From: Dokdonella immobilis
GTDB taxonomy: Bacteria; Pseudomonadota; Gammaproteobacteria; Xanthomonadales; Rhodanobacteraceae
Assembly (NCBI RefSeq): GCF_900115085.1
Contig: NZ_FOVF01000005.1
Span: forward strand, 124,001 to 188,000
DNA length: 64,000 bases
Direction: 5' to 3'
The translations under genes and the position numbers were made by a program. Position 1 is the stretch's first letter; each line of letters opens with the position of its first letter. Of the stretch, positions 32,139 to 45,844 are shown one piece after another. The notes beneath the pieces are model-generated. The model was not told the origin of the DNA. It saw nothing but the letters and a program-made list of their open reading frames with translations, and searched no databases.

Positions 32139-35024
32139 CTATTCCAGAGCGTAGTCGCTGCTGATCGGCGAGACCAGCGCGAGCTCGACCAGGGCGGCCT
32201 GCTCGGCCAGATGCCGGCCGAGATGGCCACAGGCCGGCGCCGGCGAGCGCGGTCGACCGGCATAGGCAACCGTGTGCCTCTCGGCAACCACGGCCTGGAA
32301 ATGGTGCTTGATCTGGTACCACGCGCCCTGGTTCATCGGCTCTTCCTGGCACCAGATGACCTCCTTCGCCGCCGGGTACTTCTCGAGTTCGGCCTTGACC
32401 TCGGTGCGCGGGAACGGATAGAGCTGCTCGACGCGCAGGATCGCGACGTCGCTGATTTCACGCCTGGCCGCTTCCTCGACGAGGTCGTAGTAGACCTTGC
32501 CGGCGCAGAACACCACGCGCTTGACCTTCTTCGCGTTCTTCGCGGTCAGGTCGGGGATGACGAGGTGGAACCGGCCATTGACCAGGTCGTCGAGCGAAGA
32601 CACCGCCATCTTGTGGCGCAGCAGCGACTTCGGCGTCATCACGATCAGCGGCTTGCGCGCCGCGCGCAGCATCTGCCGGCGCATCATGTGGAACATCTGC
32701 GCCGGCGTGGTCGGCACGCAGACCTGCATGTTCTCGACCGCGCACAATTGCAGGTAACGCTCGAGGCGGGCCGAGGAGTGCTCGGGCCCCTGGCCCTCGT
32801 AGCCGTGCGGCAGCAGCAACACGATGCCGCAGAGGCGGCCCCACTTGGCTTCGCCCGAGGAAATGAACTGGTCGATGACGACCTGGGCGCCGTTGGCGAA
32901 ATCGCCGAACTGCGCTTCCCAGATCACCAGCGTGTTCGGCTTGGCCGTGGCATAACCGTATTCGAAGGCCATCACCGCCTCCTCGCTGAGCAGGGAGTCG
33001 ATCACTTCGACGCTGGCGTCGGCGCGGATGGTCTTCAGCGGCACATGGTGCGAGCCGCTCTTCTGGTCGTGCATGACCGCGTGGCGGTGGAAGAAGGTGC
33101 CGCGACCGGCGTCCTGGCCGACCAGGCGCAGGTTGTAGCCGTCGGCGACCAGGCTTCCGTAGGCGAGGTTCTCGGCGAAACCCCAGTCGATCTCCTGCTT
33201 GCCGGCGGCCATCTTGTCGCGATCGGCGTAGATCTTGGCGACCCGAGAGTGCAGGGTGATGCCGGGCGGAACGCGAAGCAGCTCGGCGTTCACCGCGGTC
33301 ATCGACTTCTTGCTGATGCCGGTCTTGACCACTTCGAAGATGTCGTTGGCCAGGTGCTTGGACCAGTCGACACCGTGCGGATCGTGGTAATCGGCGTCCA
33401 CGCCCGGAATCGGCGCGCCGGCCTCGAGCAGCTTGCGGTAGTCGTCGACCATGGCCGTGGCGTCGGCGGCGGCGAGCACGCCCTCGGCGACCAGCGTTTC
33501 GCTGTACAGCTCACGCAGCGGCTTGCGCGCGCGGATCACCTGGTACATCAGCGGCTGGGTCGCGGCCGGTTCGTCGGCTTCGTTGTGGCCGTGGCGGCGG
33601 TAGCAGACCAGGTCGATGACGACGTCGCGCTTGAACTTCTGGCGATAGTCGAAGGCCAGCCGCGAGACGAACAGGACCGCCTCCGGATCATCGCCGTTCA
33701 CATGGAATACCGGCGCATTGACCATCTTCGCCACGTCCGTGCAATACAGCGTCGAACGTGCGTCGTGCGGATTGGAAATCGTGAAGCCTACCTGGTTGTT
33801 GACGACGATGTGGATCGTGCCGCCGACGCAGAAGCCGTTGGCCTGCGACATGTTGAACAGTTCCATGACCACGCCCTGGCCGGCGAATGCGGCGTCGCCA
33901 TGGATCAGCACCGGCACCACATGCTCGCGGTCACTGTCGGCGCGATGGGTCTGGCGCGCGCGCACCGAACCGGCCACGACCGGATCGACGATCTCCAGGT
34001 GGGAGGGATTGAAGGCCAGGGCAACGTGCACGGTGCGGCCCGGCGTGCGCACGTTGGCGCTGAAGCCCATGTGGTACTTGACGTCGCCGGAATGGGCCGG
34101 GTCCTCGGAATGCTCGAAGCGGCCCTCGAATTCGTCGAACAGTTTCGATGGCGGCTTGCCGAGGATGTTGACGAGGACGTTGAGGCGGCCGCGATGGGCC
34201 ATGCCGATGACCATGTCCTTGAGGCCGGCGCTGCCGCCCCGGCGCAGCATTTCGTCGAGCATCGGGATCAGGCTGTCGCCACCCTCGAGGGCGAAACGCT
34301 TCTGGCCGACATACTTGGTATGCAGGTAGCGCTCGAGGCCATCGGCCTGGGTCAGCTTGCCGAGCAGATGCTTCTTTTCGTCCGCGCTGAGGCCGAAGCG
34401 GCCGCCGGCGCGCTCCATCTTCTCGTGCATCCACTGGCGCTGGCTGGCGTCGGAGATGTGCATGAACTCGACGCCGATCGTGGTCGCATAGGTCGCCTTG
34501 AGCAGGGCGATCAGGTCGCGCAGCTTGAGTCGTTGCGGTCCGGACAGCGAGCCGGTGTTGAATTCGGTGTCGAGGTCGGCGTTCGAGAGGCCGTGGAAGG
34601 CCAGTTCGAGGTCGGGCGCGGCCGGCCGTGGCAGCAGGCCGAGTGCTTCGAGTTCTTCCTGGCCGTAGGTGTTGGCGAGGTCAAGCGGATCGAGGTTGGC
34701 GGCAAGATGGCCGCGCGAGCGATAGGCGGTGACCAGCTTGAGCACGCCGGCCTGCTTCTGCGCCTCGACATTGTCGACAGCCGAGGACGCGGCGCGACGC
34801 TTCGGACCGCTGCGCTGCGCCGCCTCGATGCGGGCGATCACCCCGGAATGGCCGACCTCGCCGTTGGCGCGTCCTTTCAGCGACGTGAAATAGGTGTTCC
34901 ACGACGGCGCAACCGCGTTCGGATCGTCGAGCCAGCGCTCATAGAGCTCCTCGATGAAGGCCGCATTGCCACCCGACAGGGCGGACGTGGTCTGGAACTG
35001 CTCAAGTAGGGTCGAGGAAGTCAC
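32139..35024 (-). CDS. sucA: 2-oxoglutarate dehydrogenase E1 component
   Basis: 961 residues, normal for the family. Thiamine-diphosphate-dependent E1 that decarboxylates 2-oxoglutarate and passes the succinyl group to SucB. The N-terminal ALSGGNAAFIEELYERWLDD segment is the E1o-specific peptide that contacts the core. Active-site and cofactor motifs GMAHRGRLN, HGDAAFAGQGVVME (GDA plus ThDP loop) and VNNQVGFT are present, as is HGYEGQGPEHSSARLER. It is the first gene of the sucA-sucB-lpdA cluster. An unbroken antisense frame over it is a composition artefact. Confidence 0.98.
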   Translation of the reverse strand: MTSSTLLEQFQTTSALSGGNAAFIEELYERWLDDPNAVAPSWNTYFTSLKGRANGEVGHSGVIARIEAAQRSGPKRRAASSAVDNVEAQKQAGVLKLVTAYRSRGHLAANLDPLDLANTYGQEELEALGLLPRPAAPDLELAFHGLSNADLDTEFNTGSLSGPQRLKLRDLIALLKATYATTIGVEFMHISDASQRQWMHEKMERAGGRFGLSADEKKHLLGKLTQADGLERYLHTKYVGQKRFALEGGDSLIPMLDEMLRRGGSAGLKDMVIGMAHRGRLNVLVNILGKPPSKLFDEFEGRFEHSEDPAHSGDVKYHMGFSANVRTPGRTVHVALAFNPSHLEIVDPVVAGSVRARQTHRADSDREHVVPVLIHGDAAFAGQGVVMELFNMSQANGFCVGGTIHIVVNNQVGFTISNPHDARSTLYCTDVAKMVNAPVFHVNGDDPEAVLFVSRLAFDYRQKFKRDVVIDLVCYRRHGHNEADEPAATQPLMYQVIRARKPLRELYSETLVAEGVLAAADATAMVDDYRKLLEAGAPIPGVDADYHDPHGVDWSKHLANDIFEVVKTGISKKSMTAVNAELLRVPPGITLHSRVAKIYADRDKMAAGKQEIDWGFAENLAYGSLVADGYNLRLVGQDAGRGTFFHRHAVMHDQKSGSHHVPLKTIRADASVEVIDSLLSEEAVMAFEYGYATAKPNTLVIWEAQFGDFANGAQVVIDQFISSGEAKWGRLCGIVLLLPHGYEGQGPEHSSARLERYLQLCAVENMQVCVPTTPAQMFHMMRRQMLRAARKPLIVMTPKSLLRHKMAVSSLDDLVNGRFHLVIPDLTAKNAKKVKRVVFCAGKVYYDLVEEAARREISDVAILRVEQLYPFPRTEVKAELEKYPAAKEVIWCQEEPMNQGAWYQIKHHFQAVVAERHTVAYAGRPRSPAPACGHLGRHLAEQAALVELALVSPISSDYALE

Positions 35025-35288
35025 GCGGGCTCCGTGAAGGCGGGGAGGGCCGGATTGGGGTTCTGGGAGCCGCTCGGACTTTACTCGACCGGGCTGCGAA
35101 TCCGTCTGTGTGCTTCATATTTCTGCCGCTTTTCGACCCATGGCGCCACCCTGGGCCTGCAAATCGTCAAAAATCTGCCCACACACAGCCGAATTCTCGC
35201 CTCGACCCGCAACGTCCGACAGGCTCCCAGGCGATGGGCTTGATGCGCGGTCGCTCGAAAACTCGGCGGGCCCGCGCACAACCTCAGG

Positions 35289-35294
35289 ATTATA
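35289..35294 (-). promoter_or_regulatory. Possible sucA promoter, -10 element
   Basis: In the 388-base gap upstream of sucA the minus strand reads GGCTATAAT, a perfect -10 hexamer, about 265 bases before the sucA start. No good -35 is seen. If used, the transcript has a long leader. Nothing else clear is found in 35025-35412. Confidence 0.3.
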
Positions 35295-35412
35295 GCCAAC
35301 GACGCCGGCGATTGCTGCATTGCGTCAGCGTTTACCGGGGATTCCCGGTCGCCGGTTCAGCTCTTGGACATGCCGCCGGCAGGTCGACACCGGGGTTCGA
35401 CCGGATGGCCGC

Positions 35413-36366
35413 TCAGATTTCGAGGCGACGCATCTCGCTGCAGTCCTCGCTGCGCTCCCAGACCGCGTTGAAGGCATCGTGCAACTGGGCCCTGCGCCCG
35501 GGGCCGTAGGTGCTGCCCTCGCCGTCGAAGCGGCTGGCCAGCGGCCGCTCGAACCAGGCGCCGCGGTCGCTGATCAGGTAGCTGCCGGCGTACTGGCGAT
35601 CGACTTCCTCGACCGGCGTGCGGAAGGCGAAAATGCTGGTCAGGCGTTGCGACAGCGCCACCAGGCGATGGCCTTCGGCGCGGGCGCGTACCGGTTCGAG
35701 CACGAGGATGCGGATGCGCATCTGCGCCTCGCCGATGGCGACCCGCCGGAAGGCGTCGAGCAGCTCGGCATGCTCGAACAGGTCGGGATCGAGGTCGCGC
35801 GTGAACAGGCACAGTTCGCGGCGCGCGGTGGCCATGACCGCGAGCATCGCCGCCCGCGCGGTTTCCCGGTCACTGCTCGCCAGCGCGGTGGCTTCGGTGC
35901 TGGCGAGCGGTGCGGATGGACGCCGCTCGCCGGGTTCAAGATCGATGCGCATGTGCCGGTGGGCGATGCCGCACTCGTCGAATTCCTCGCCGTAGGCGAC
36001 GAACCCGGCACGCTCATAGAAGGGCAGGGCGTGGCTCTGGGCGTGGATTTCGATCTGCGCGAAGTGGCGCGTCCGGGCCAATTCGAGGAGCACGCGCAGC
36101 AGCGCCTCGCCGACGCCCTTGCCGCGCCATTCGCGCAGCACCGCCATGCGGCCGATGGTTCCCTTCGGGGTCAGTCGTCCGGTGCCGATGGCGACTCCGG
36201 AGGCGTCGCGCGCGAGCACATGCTGGGACTGCGGATCGTAGGCGTCCCACTCCTCCTCTTCGGGAACCTGTTGCTCGAGCACGAAGACCTCGGTGCGCAC
36301 GGCGCGCAATTCGGCCATGTCGGCAGGCCAGGTGGCCGGTTCCACGGTGAATTCGGCGTTGATCAT
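35413..36366 (-). CDS. GNAT acetyltransferase fused to a PLD-like domain
   Basis: 317 residues. The first 145 residues are a GNAT domain of the ElaA-like kind, with the acetyl-CoA loop VLREWRGKGVGEALL and the FYERAGFVAYGEEFDECGI segment. The second half (about 165-317) resembles a catalytically reduced phospholipase-D-like domain often found C-terminal to such GNATs (ARRELCLFTRDLDPDLFEH, then ERPLASRFDGEGSTYGPG). It overlaps the upstream ribosomal-oxygenase gene by 4 bases. Substrate unknown. Confidence 0.85.
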   Translation of the reverse strand: MINAEFTVEPATWPADMAELRAVRTEVFVLEQQVPEEEEWDAYDPQSQHVLARDASGVAIGTGRLTPKGTIGRMAVLREWRGKGVGEALLRVLLELARTRHFAQIEIHAQSHALPFYERAGFVAYGEEFDECGIAHRHMRIDLEPGERRPSAPLASTEATALASSDRETARAAMLAVMATARRELCLFTRDLDPDLFEHAELLDAFRRVAIGEAQMRIRILVLEPVRARAEGHRLVALSQRLTSIFAFRTPVEEVDRQYAGSYLISDRGAWFERPLASRFDGEGSTYGPGRRAQLHDAFNAVWERSEDCSEMRRLEI

Positions 36367-37541
36367 CGCTTGCTCCGCTTGCGTACCAGGGCCAGATGCC
36401 CGGCGTTCAGGAGGTTCAGCAGCAGGTCGAGCGTCGGCGGCTCGAGGTTGCCGAGTTCCGCAGCGTCGAGAGGCTCACGCTGGCACAGGCGCTCGGCCAG
36501 CGTTCGTGCGCAGTGGAAGCTTTCCCCGGCCACGTACAACGTGGCGCCGCTGCGGGCCTTCGACCACGCGAATCGCGACCATGGGTTCGCCTGGAGGCTC
36601 GCACCAGCCTTGAACCTGCGGGTGAATTCGGCGGTACTCAAGGCCTTCGTCGGCGGCACCGCTTCATGGGCCGCACGGTAGCGGGTGATGAATGCGCCGA
36701 ACCAACCACGAAGCAGCGACGCATCGACCGCCAACGAATCCCGCAGCGTAGATTCGATCTTTTCAAGCGCCTTGTCATCGATCTCCCCCGCCTTCTTCGC
36801 CGGCTCGATCCCAGGATCGGCATATCGGACCGATTCGCCCAGTCGCTCGGCGACGAAACCGGCAAAGTCCGCGATCATCTCGGCAACCGCAGGCGCGCGC
36901 ATGCCGATCGAGAAGGTCAGGCATTCGCCCTCGGCAACGCCGTGGTGCGGAATGCCGGGCGGCAGATAAAGCATGTCTCCGGGCTCGAGCAGCCATTCGT
37001 GGGTCGGCACGAATTCGCGCAGCAAGCGCAACTCGACGTCGTCGCGAAATGCGGTCGATGCGGCGCGGTCCGTGCTGATCTGCCAGCGGCGCCGGCCCTG
37101 GCCCTGCAGCAGGAATACGTCGTACTGATCGACATGCGCGCCGACCGAGCCACCATCTTCGGCGTAGCTGACCATGACATCGTCGACGCGCCAGCTCGGC
37201 AGGAAATCGAATGGCTTCAGGAGTGCCGCGACGTCGGCGTCCCACTTGTCCACGTCCTGCACGAGCAGGGTCCAGTGCGAGGGCGGAAGACCGGCGAAAT
37301 CGCTTTCCTCGAACGGGCCCGTGCGCACGCTCCAGCGATCGCCGTCCGCATCGTGGATCACGATCCGCGACAAGGCGAAGTCCTCGCAGGCGAGACCGCC
37401 GAGATCGTCGGGGCTCAGCGGGCTTTCGAAGTCCGCGAACGCGCGACGGATCAGCAGCGGACGCTGCTGCCAGACATCGCGCAGGAAATCGTGCGGCGAC
37501 ATGCCGAGCGGTGATCGTGCCGTTGCGCTGACTTCGATCAT
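36363..37541 (-). CDS. roxA: Cupin/JmjC 50S ribosomal protein L16 arginine hydroxylase (RoxA/YcfD type)
   Basis: 392 residues. JmjC-type 2-oxoglutarate/Fe(II) oxygenase. The iron triad is visible as HVDQYD (His/Asp) and the later His in PPGIPHHGV; the N-terminal FLRDVWQQRPLLIRRAF and the GGSVGAHVDQYDVFLLQGQG core match YcfD, which hydroxylates an arginine of ribosomal protein L16. Start at ATG 37541, whose first bases overlap the stop of the upstream metallo-beta-lactamase-like gene by 4. The frame continues upstream, but the overlap and family N-terminus favour this Met. Confidence 0.92.
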   Translation of the reverse strand: MIEVSATARSPLGMSPHDFLRDVWQQRPLLIRRAFADFESPLSPDDLGGLACEDFALSRIVIHDADGDRWSVRTGPFEESDFAGLPPSHWTLLVQDVDKWDADVAALLKPFDFLPSWRVDDVMVSYAEDGGSVGAHVDQYDVFLLQGQGRRRWQISTDRAASTAFRDDVELRLLREFVPTHEWLLEPGDMLYLPPGIPHHGVAEGECLTFSIGMRAPAVAEMIADFAGFVAERLGESVRYADPGIEPAKKAGEIDDKALEKIESTLRDSLAVDASLLRGWFGAFITRYRAAHEAVPPTKALSTAEFTRRFKAGASLQANPWSRFAWSKARSGATLYVAGESFHCARTLAERLCQREPLDAAELGNLEPPTLDLLLNLLNAGHLALVRKRSKR

Positions 37542-38437
37542 GGCGCGACCTGCCCACGTTCCCTGGCCAGGCGCGCATCGAGGCGTGAGGCCGCCGAATC
37601 GGCGTAGCGCCGGCATGCCGCGGTATCGACCAGCGCTTGGCTCGCGGCCGGCCCGATCCGCGCGAGCAGGCCGCTTGCTCCGGGATGCGGGGTCATCAGG
37701 ATGTCGCAGGGCAGGGCGGCGACGGTCGCGAACGCGGTGCGGAACCGGGCGACGACATCGTCGTGATCGCTGAACCGGTAGTTGTCGCTCGAAACCGCGG
37801 TCAGGCTGTCGGCGTAGACGAGCGTATGGCAGGTCTCGCCTTCACAGGCATTCCACGTCCAGCTCGTCGAGCCGGCCGTGTGGCCGGCGGTCGCGTGGGC
37901 CGTCAGGCGCAATTCGCCGATGCTCACGGATTCCCCGTCGGCGATGCGGCGCACCTGCGCTACGGGCGAAAAACGTTCAAGCATACCGTTTTGCGGGTCG
38001 CTCTCGTCGTTGCTGCCGCGTTCGAGCGCAGTCGCCGCCGGTTCGCGGGCGACGACCGTCGCGCCGCTGTCTTTCGCCAGCCTCGCGAGGCCACCGATAT
38101 GATCGAAGTGCTCGTGCGAATTGAGCAGATAGCGGATGTCGGCGATACGGAAGCCGAGCGCTCGGATGTTCGCCTCGATCGCCGGCGCCGCGACCTCGGT
38201 CGCGGCGTCGATCAAGACGTGCCCCTGCGGCGAGGTGACGAGGATCGCGCTGATCGTGCAGGTGCCGACATACCAGGTACTGGCGAAGATGTGTGCCGGC
38301 CGGGTCGGCTCACTCCAGCCCGCGTCGGCCGGGCACGGTCCCGGCAGCGCCAGGGACGCGGTTCGTTCCGCCGCGCACGCGTAATTAGCCGCGGCAAGCA
38401 GCACAAATCCAGCAAGAACGGGCAAGCGATTCGGCAC
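37538..38437 (-). CDS. Subclass B3-like metallo-beta-lactamase
   Basis: 299 residues from a GTG with a GGAG ribosome-binding site 8 bases ahead; this start opens a signal peptide (VPNRLPVLAGFVLLAAANYA). The metallo-beta-lactamase fold keeps both zinc sites in B3 style: HEHFDH (108-113), His186 in GHTAGSTSWTW and His251 in TPHPGAS. YADSLTAVSS, a B3-like motif, is also present. It would be periplasmic and could hydrolyse carbapenems and other beta-lactams, though relatives with other hydrolase activity exist. It is translationally coupled to roxA. ATG alternatives upstream lack a signal peptide. Confidence 0.85.
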   Translation of the reverse strand: MPNRLPVLAGFVLLAAANYACAAERTASLALPGPCPADAGWSEPTRPAHIFASTWYVGTCTISAILVTSPQGHVLIDAATEVAAPAIEANIRALGFRIADIRYLLNSHEHFDHIGGLARLAKDSGATVVAREPAATALERGSNDESDPQNGMLERFSPVAQVRRIADGESVSIGELRLTAHATAGHTAGSTSWTWNACEGETCHTLVYADSLTAVSSDNYRFSDHDDVVARFRTAFATVAALPCDILMTPHPGASGLLARIGPAASQALVDTAACRRYADSAASRLDARLARERGQVAP

Positions 38438-38576
38438 GAGCGGGACTCCATGGAACGATGCGATCGAATCGGTGACTGGCGCGGCCTGCCGATCGACAGC
38501 ACGAAGTCTAGGGCAACGCCAATCAGGTGGCACGACCGTCAGCGCGTCGGGACGGTTCGCCAGCCTTGCTGCGTGG

Positions 38577-41266
<2,690 letters not shown>

Positions 41267-41430
41267 CGCTCGAGCGAGAGTCTTCGGGCAGCGAAGTCTA
41301 GCATTCGATGCACGGCTGCCGGTCCTGTCCGCCCTCTTGAGCGGCGGCCGGAGCGCGACGTTCCGCCGCTCCAGGTCGTCCTGAGCCGGTTGAAGCCGGG
41401 TTCGGACGACGGGGTTCCATCGACACCGGC

Positions 41431-41436
41431 TATAAT
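41431..41436 (+). promoter_or_regulatory. Possible fumC promoter, -10 element
   Basis: TATAAT within GGCTATAATCG, 40 bases before the fumC start. The -35 is not convincing. The context resembles the GGCTATAAT box upstream of sucA. Confidence 0.4.
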
Positions 41437-41475
41437 CGCCGACCCTTCCTTCCGATCATTCTCCAGGATCCAGCG

Positions 41476-42870
<1,395 letters not shown>

Positions 42871-43043
42871 GCGGGCCCCACGAGACTATTGAGGGCCTCT
42901 GATCGTTCCGGGGCGCAAATTCGGCCCGATTCTTGCTAGAGGCCGGTGCGCCAGCGTGGCCTATGGCACATGCCGGAATTCTTCAGACAGCACAGCGTTG
43001 CAGAAATGATTTCCCGAAATGGATGGATAGTGGAGTGATTCAG

Positions 43044-43898
43044 ATGAACAAGCGTTTTCTCCTGCTGATGGCGTTGCTCGCCAGCAGCGCCTTTGCGCAG
43101 CAGAACACCGACATCAGTGCGGAGCAGTTCACCAGTGGCGATGCCAATGGGACATTGTCGGCTCTCGGTCGCCAGGCGGCCGCCTCCGGCAAGCGGCTGG
43201 TCGTGACGGCACCGCAGCACTGGCACGCGCAGATTGCCGCGAAGATCCGTGCCGGCGGTAACGCCGATGTCGTCCTCAAGGACGGCTTCTACGAGACCGT
43301 CCTCGTGCGCATCGAGGACAAGGCCGCTGAACCGGCCAGGCCTGAACCGAAGCCCGAGGCGACAGTCAAGGCGGAGCCCAAGCCCGCGCCGCCACCGGCA
43401 CGCGCCAATACCCAGCCGGCCCCGCCACCGCCACCGCGTGTAACCGAAGCGCCTGCTCCGGCACCGGTAGTCGAGCGCGCGCCGCAGACGCCGCCACCGG
43501 CAGCCGCTCCGGCGGCATCACCGCCGCCCGCGCCCGTCGAAGCCGCTCCCGAGGCTGCACCGATTCCCGCGGCAGCCGCCACCGAAGCACCCGCAGCAAC
43601 CGTGGACCCATCGGCGCCGGTCATGCTTCAGGCAGCGGAACCGGGCGACACCGATCCGGTCCGTTCGACCCTCGAGAAGCGCTACAACGAAGGCAAGCGG
43701 ATCACCGAGCTGCTCGAGACCTCGGCGTTGCGGCGCGGCGACCTGATCTACACGGCCAAGGGTGCGGCCGTCGTGGTTCGGCGCGAAGGCAGCCGGCTCC
43801 TGCGTTTCTGGCTGGTCGGCGCGCTCAATCTCAACCAGATCGGCATCGGCAGCGATGGCGTCAACAAGTACAAGGTATTGAGCGGCAAGCTCGAGTGA
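43044..43898 (+). CDS. Exported protein with a Pro/Ala-rich linker
   Basis: 284 residues. A signal peptide (MNKRFLLLMALLASSAFAQQ), a first globular segment of about 80 residues, a long Pro/Ala/Glu linker at about 100-205, and a C-terminal domain (TLEKRYNEGKRITELLETSA, then GDLIYTAKGAAVVVRREGSR). The linker suggests the C-terminal domain reaches across the periplasm, or attaches to the wall. No family is recognised. Start chosen at the Met of the signal peptide with GGAG about 10 bases upstream. It ends at a strong bidirectional terminator. Confidence 0.8.
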   Translation: MNKRFLLLMALLASSAFAQQNTDISAEQFTSGDANGTLSALGRQAAASGKRLVVTAPQHWHAQIAAKIRAGGNADVVLKDGFYETVLVRIEDKAAEPARPEPKPEATVKAEPKPAPPPARANTQPAPPPPPRVTEAPAPAPVVERAPQTPPPAAAPAASPPPAPVEAAPEAAPIPAAAATEAPAATVDPSAPVMLQAAEPGDTDPVRSTLEKRYNEGKRITELLETSALRRGDLIYTAKGAAVVVRREGSRLLRFWLVGALNLNQIGIGSDGVNKYKVLSGKLE

Positions 43899-43972
43899 TT
43901 GCCGGTCCGGGCGAGCCGTTCGCCCGGACCGACGCACGTTCGGTCCACTGGCCGAACGAAGCCTGGAAAGCG

Positions 43973-44006
43973 AAGGGCCCGACGCTGGTGACAGCGTCGG
44001 GCCCTT
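43973..44006. terminator. Bidirectional terminator between convergent genes
   Basis: A perfect 15-bp stem AAGGGCCCGACGCTG / CAGCGTCGGGCCCTT with a GTGA loop. It is flanked by an A-containing run on one side and TTTCGT on the other, and serves the rightward exported-protein gene and the leftward ABC operon. Confidence 0.9.
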
Positions 44007-44018
44007 TCGTCATGCGTC

Positions 44019-44990
44019 TCAGCTGGAAGTTTCGATGCGTGAGCGGCGCAGCCAGATTGCCGCAACGATCAGCGCCGTGCCGACGATCGCGCCGACCCAG
44101 ACCCCCGGCGTAGCCAGCAGTCCATAGACGTGGGACGGGCTGAATACCTCGAGCATGTCGTCCCCGCGGAACACATTGCGGGTGAGGCGGAACTTCTCGC
44201 CGCCGTCCTCGAGCCACCAGCCCGGCATGATGCCGAACAGCAGCCGCGAGATGACGTCCTTGTAGAGGAACTCCTTGCTCAGGTGCGGCAGGCCCATCAG
44301 GCCGATCCAGCTGTTGGCGATGAACGCGAACAGGGGGACCAGCACCGCCCACAGGAACGGTTTGCTGCGAGCATAGGCCGACCAGAACAACAGCCATCCG
44401 ACGGTCGGCAGGGCGACCAGGGCATCCACCGGCAGGGTCAGCAGGAACCGCCAGAACAGTCCGAGCGTGTGCGAAGCGCCGATCGCAGGGAGCGGATTGA
44501 TGCCGTGCAGCAGGGCCCAGATCCCGACGATGACCAGCAATACGATGTAGGCAAGCGTGGCGATGGCCATCGAGATCAATGGGGCCAGCAATACCGCGGC
44601 GGCTACCTTCGACAGCACCGTCGAGGTATCGGAGACCGGCAGCGACTTCCAGAACAGCACGCTGCGGTCGCGGCGGTCGTCGTACAGGGCGCCGAGCAGG
44701 TAGAAGAACACGACAAAGAAGAACACCACGCAGAGCAGGCCCGCCAGCGCGACATAGGCAACGTCGAGGCCCGTACCCGCATGCACGAAGTCGCCGCTGC
44801 TCATGCGCTCGGAAATCTCGCGCCAGGGAATCCCGCCATTGACCTCGATTCGGGAAGCCGCGCTTTCGGCGACGACGATGCCGAGCAGGGTCAGCAGCAG
44901 CATGACCCCGCTGACCCAGATCGGCGCCCAGTAGAAGCCGCCCTTGTGCTCCCAGTACTCGCGTTTGACCAGCCATCCAAACGTGTTCAT
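44019..44990 (-). CDS. ABC-2 type transporter permease
   Basis: 323 residues with about six hydrophobic segments (WVSGVMLLLTLLGIVVA, GLLCVVFFFVVFFYLLGALY, and others). The loop YDDRRDRSVLFWKSLPVSD after the third helix is characteristic of ABC-2 permeases. It would pair with the ATPase encoded immediately upstream (4-base overlap) to form an exporter. It is the last gene in the operon and ends at the strong hairpin at 43973-44006. Substrate unknown; the family in GntR-controlled operons often exports lipids, peptides or antibiotics. Confidence 0.9.
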   Translation of the reverse strand: MNTFGWLVKREYWEHKGGFYWAPIWVSGVMLLLTLLGIVVAESAASRIEVNGGIPWREISERMSSGDFVHAGTGLDVAYVALAGLLCVVFFFVVFFYLLGALYDDRRDRSVLFWKSLPVSDTSTVLSKVAAAVLLAPLISMAIATLAYIVLLVIVGIWALLHGINPLPAIGASHTLGLFWRFLLTLPVDALVALPTVGWLLFWSAYARSKPFLWAVLVPLFAFIANSWIGLMGLPHLSKEFLYKDVISRLLFGIMPGWWLEDGGEKFRLTRNVFRGDDMLEVFSPSHVYGLLATPGVWVGAIVGTALIVAAIWLRRSRIETSS

Positions 44991-45844
44991 GCGTAGGTTC
45001 CTTTCATGGTGGCGACGAACAGGTCGACGATGCTCGGTTTGTGCATCTCGCCCAGCTCGGCCAGGCGCGAGCGGTCGACCCCGTCAAAGAGGAAAATCGA
45101 CTTGCCGAAGATCTGGCGCTCGCTGAGCGGATTGAGCGCGCGCGCCGCCTCGGCCTTGTCCGGATTGACCATGATTTCCGAATAGCGATCGGCCACTTCG
45201 TCCATCGACGCGTCGAGGACGATCCTGCCATCGCGAATGAAGATCAGGTCGGTCAGGATGTGCTCGACTTCCTCGACCTGGTGGGTGGTGACGATGATCG
45301 TCTTGTTCTCGTCGAAGTATTCCGAGAGCAGGTTCTCGTAGAAGGTCTTGCGATAAAGGATATCGAGGCCCAGGGTCGGTTCGTCGAGGACGAGGACACG
45401 GGCGTCGATGGCCATGACCAGGGCCAGGTGCAACTGCACGATCATGCCCTTGGACAGTTCGCGAACGCGCATGTCCTTCCGGATCTTGGTGTGGCCCAGG
45501 TAGGCTTCGCACTTCTCGCGCGAGAAGCGCGGATGCACGCCGGCGACGAAATCGATGGCCTGGCCGACCCGGATCCAGCGCGGCAGGACGGCGACATCGG
45601 CGATGAAGCAGACCTGCTCCATCAGCTTGGGGCGGTCCGTGCGCGGATCGAGGCCGAGAACCGACAGCTCGCCGTCGAATTCGCTGAGTCCGAGGATGGC
45701 CTTCAGCGCCGTGGTCTTGCCGGCCCCGTTCGGACCGATCAGGCCGACGATGCGGCCGGCTTCGATCTCGAAATCGACGGCATCGAGGGCGACGGTGGTT
45801 CCGTATTTCTTGCTCAGTTTTCGCGCGTGGACGACAGCACTCAT
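44987..45844 (-). CDS. ABC transporter ATP-binding protein
   Basis: 285 residues. Walker A GPNGAGKTT (about 36-44), a signature-like LSKGM motif (relaxed from LSGGQ) and Walker B VLVLDEPTLGLD followed by the H-loop VTTHQ. It belongs to the ABC-2 exporter/drug-resistance ATPases (CcmA-like). Start at MSAVVHARKLSKKYG, overlapping the GntR stop by 4 bases; longer upstream frames run through the GntR gene. It powers the permease encoded next. Confidence 0.93.
   Translation of the reverse strand: MSAVVHARKLSKKYGTTVALDAVDFEIEAGRIVGLIGPNGAGKTTALKAILGLSEFDGELSVLGLDPRTDRPKLMEQVCFIADVAVLPRWIRVGQAIDFVAGVHPRFSREKCEAYLGHTKIRKDMRVRELSKGMIVQLHLALVMAIDARVLVLDEPTLGLDILYRKTFYENLLSEYFDENKTIIVTTHQVEEVEHILTDLIFIRDGRIVLDASMDEVADRYSEIMVNPDKAEAARALNPLSERQIFGKSIFLFDGVDRSRLAELGEMHKPSIVDLFVATMKGTYA

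Noticed and set aside
32133-35009. A 958-codon open frame on the plus strand
   Set aside because: It lies entirely antisense to sucA, lacks any motif and has Arg/Val/Asp-skewed composition; this is a GC-codon artefact.
42871-43043. N-terminal extension of the exported Pro-rich protein
   Set aside because: The extension has no signal peptide, whereas the Met at 43044 opens a textbook one with a nearby ribosome-binding site.
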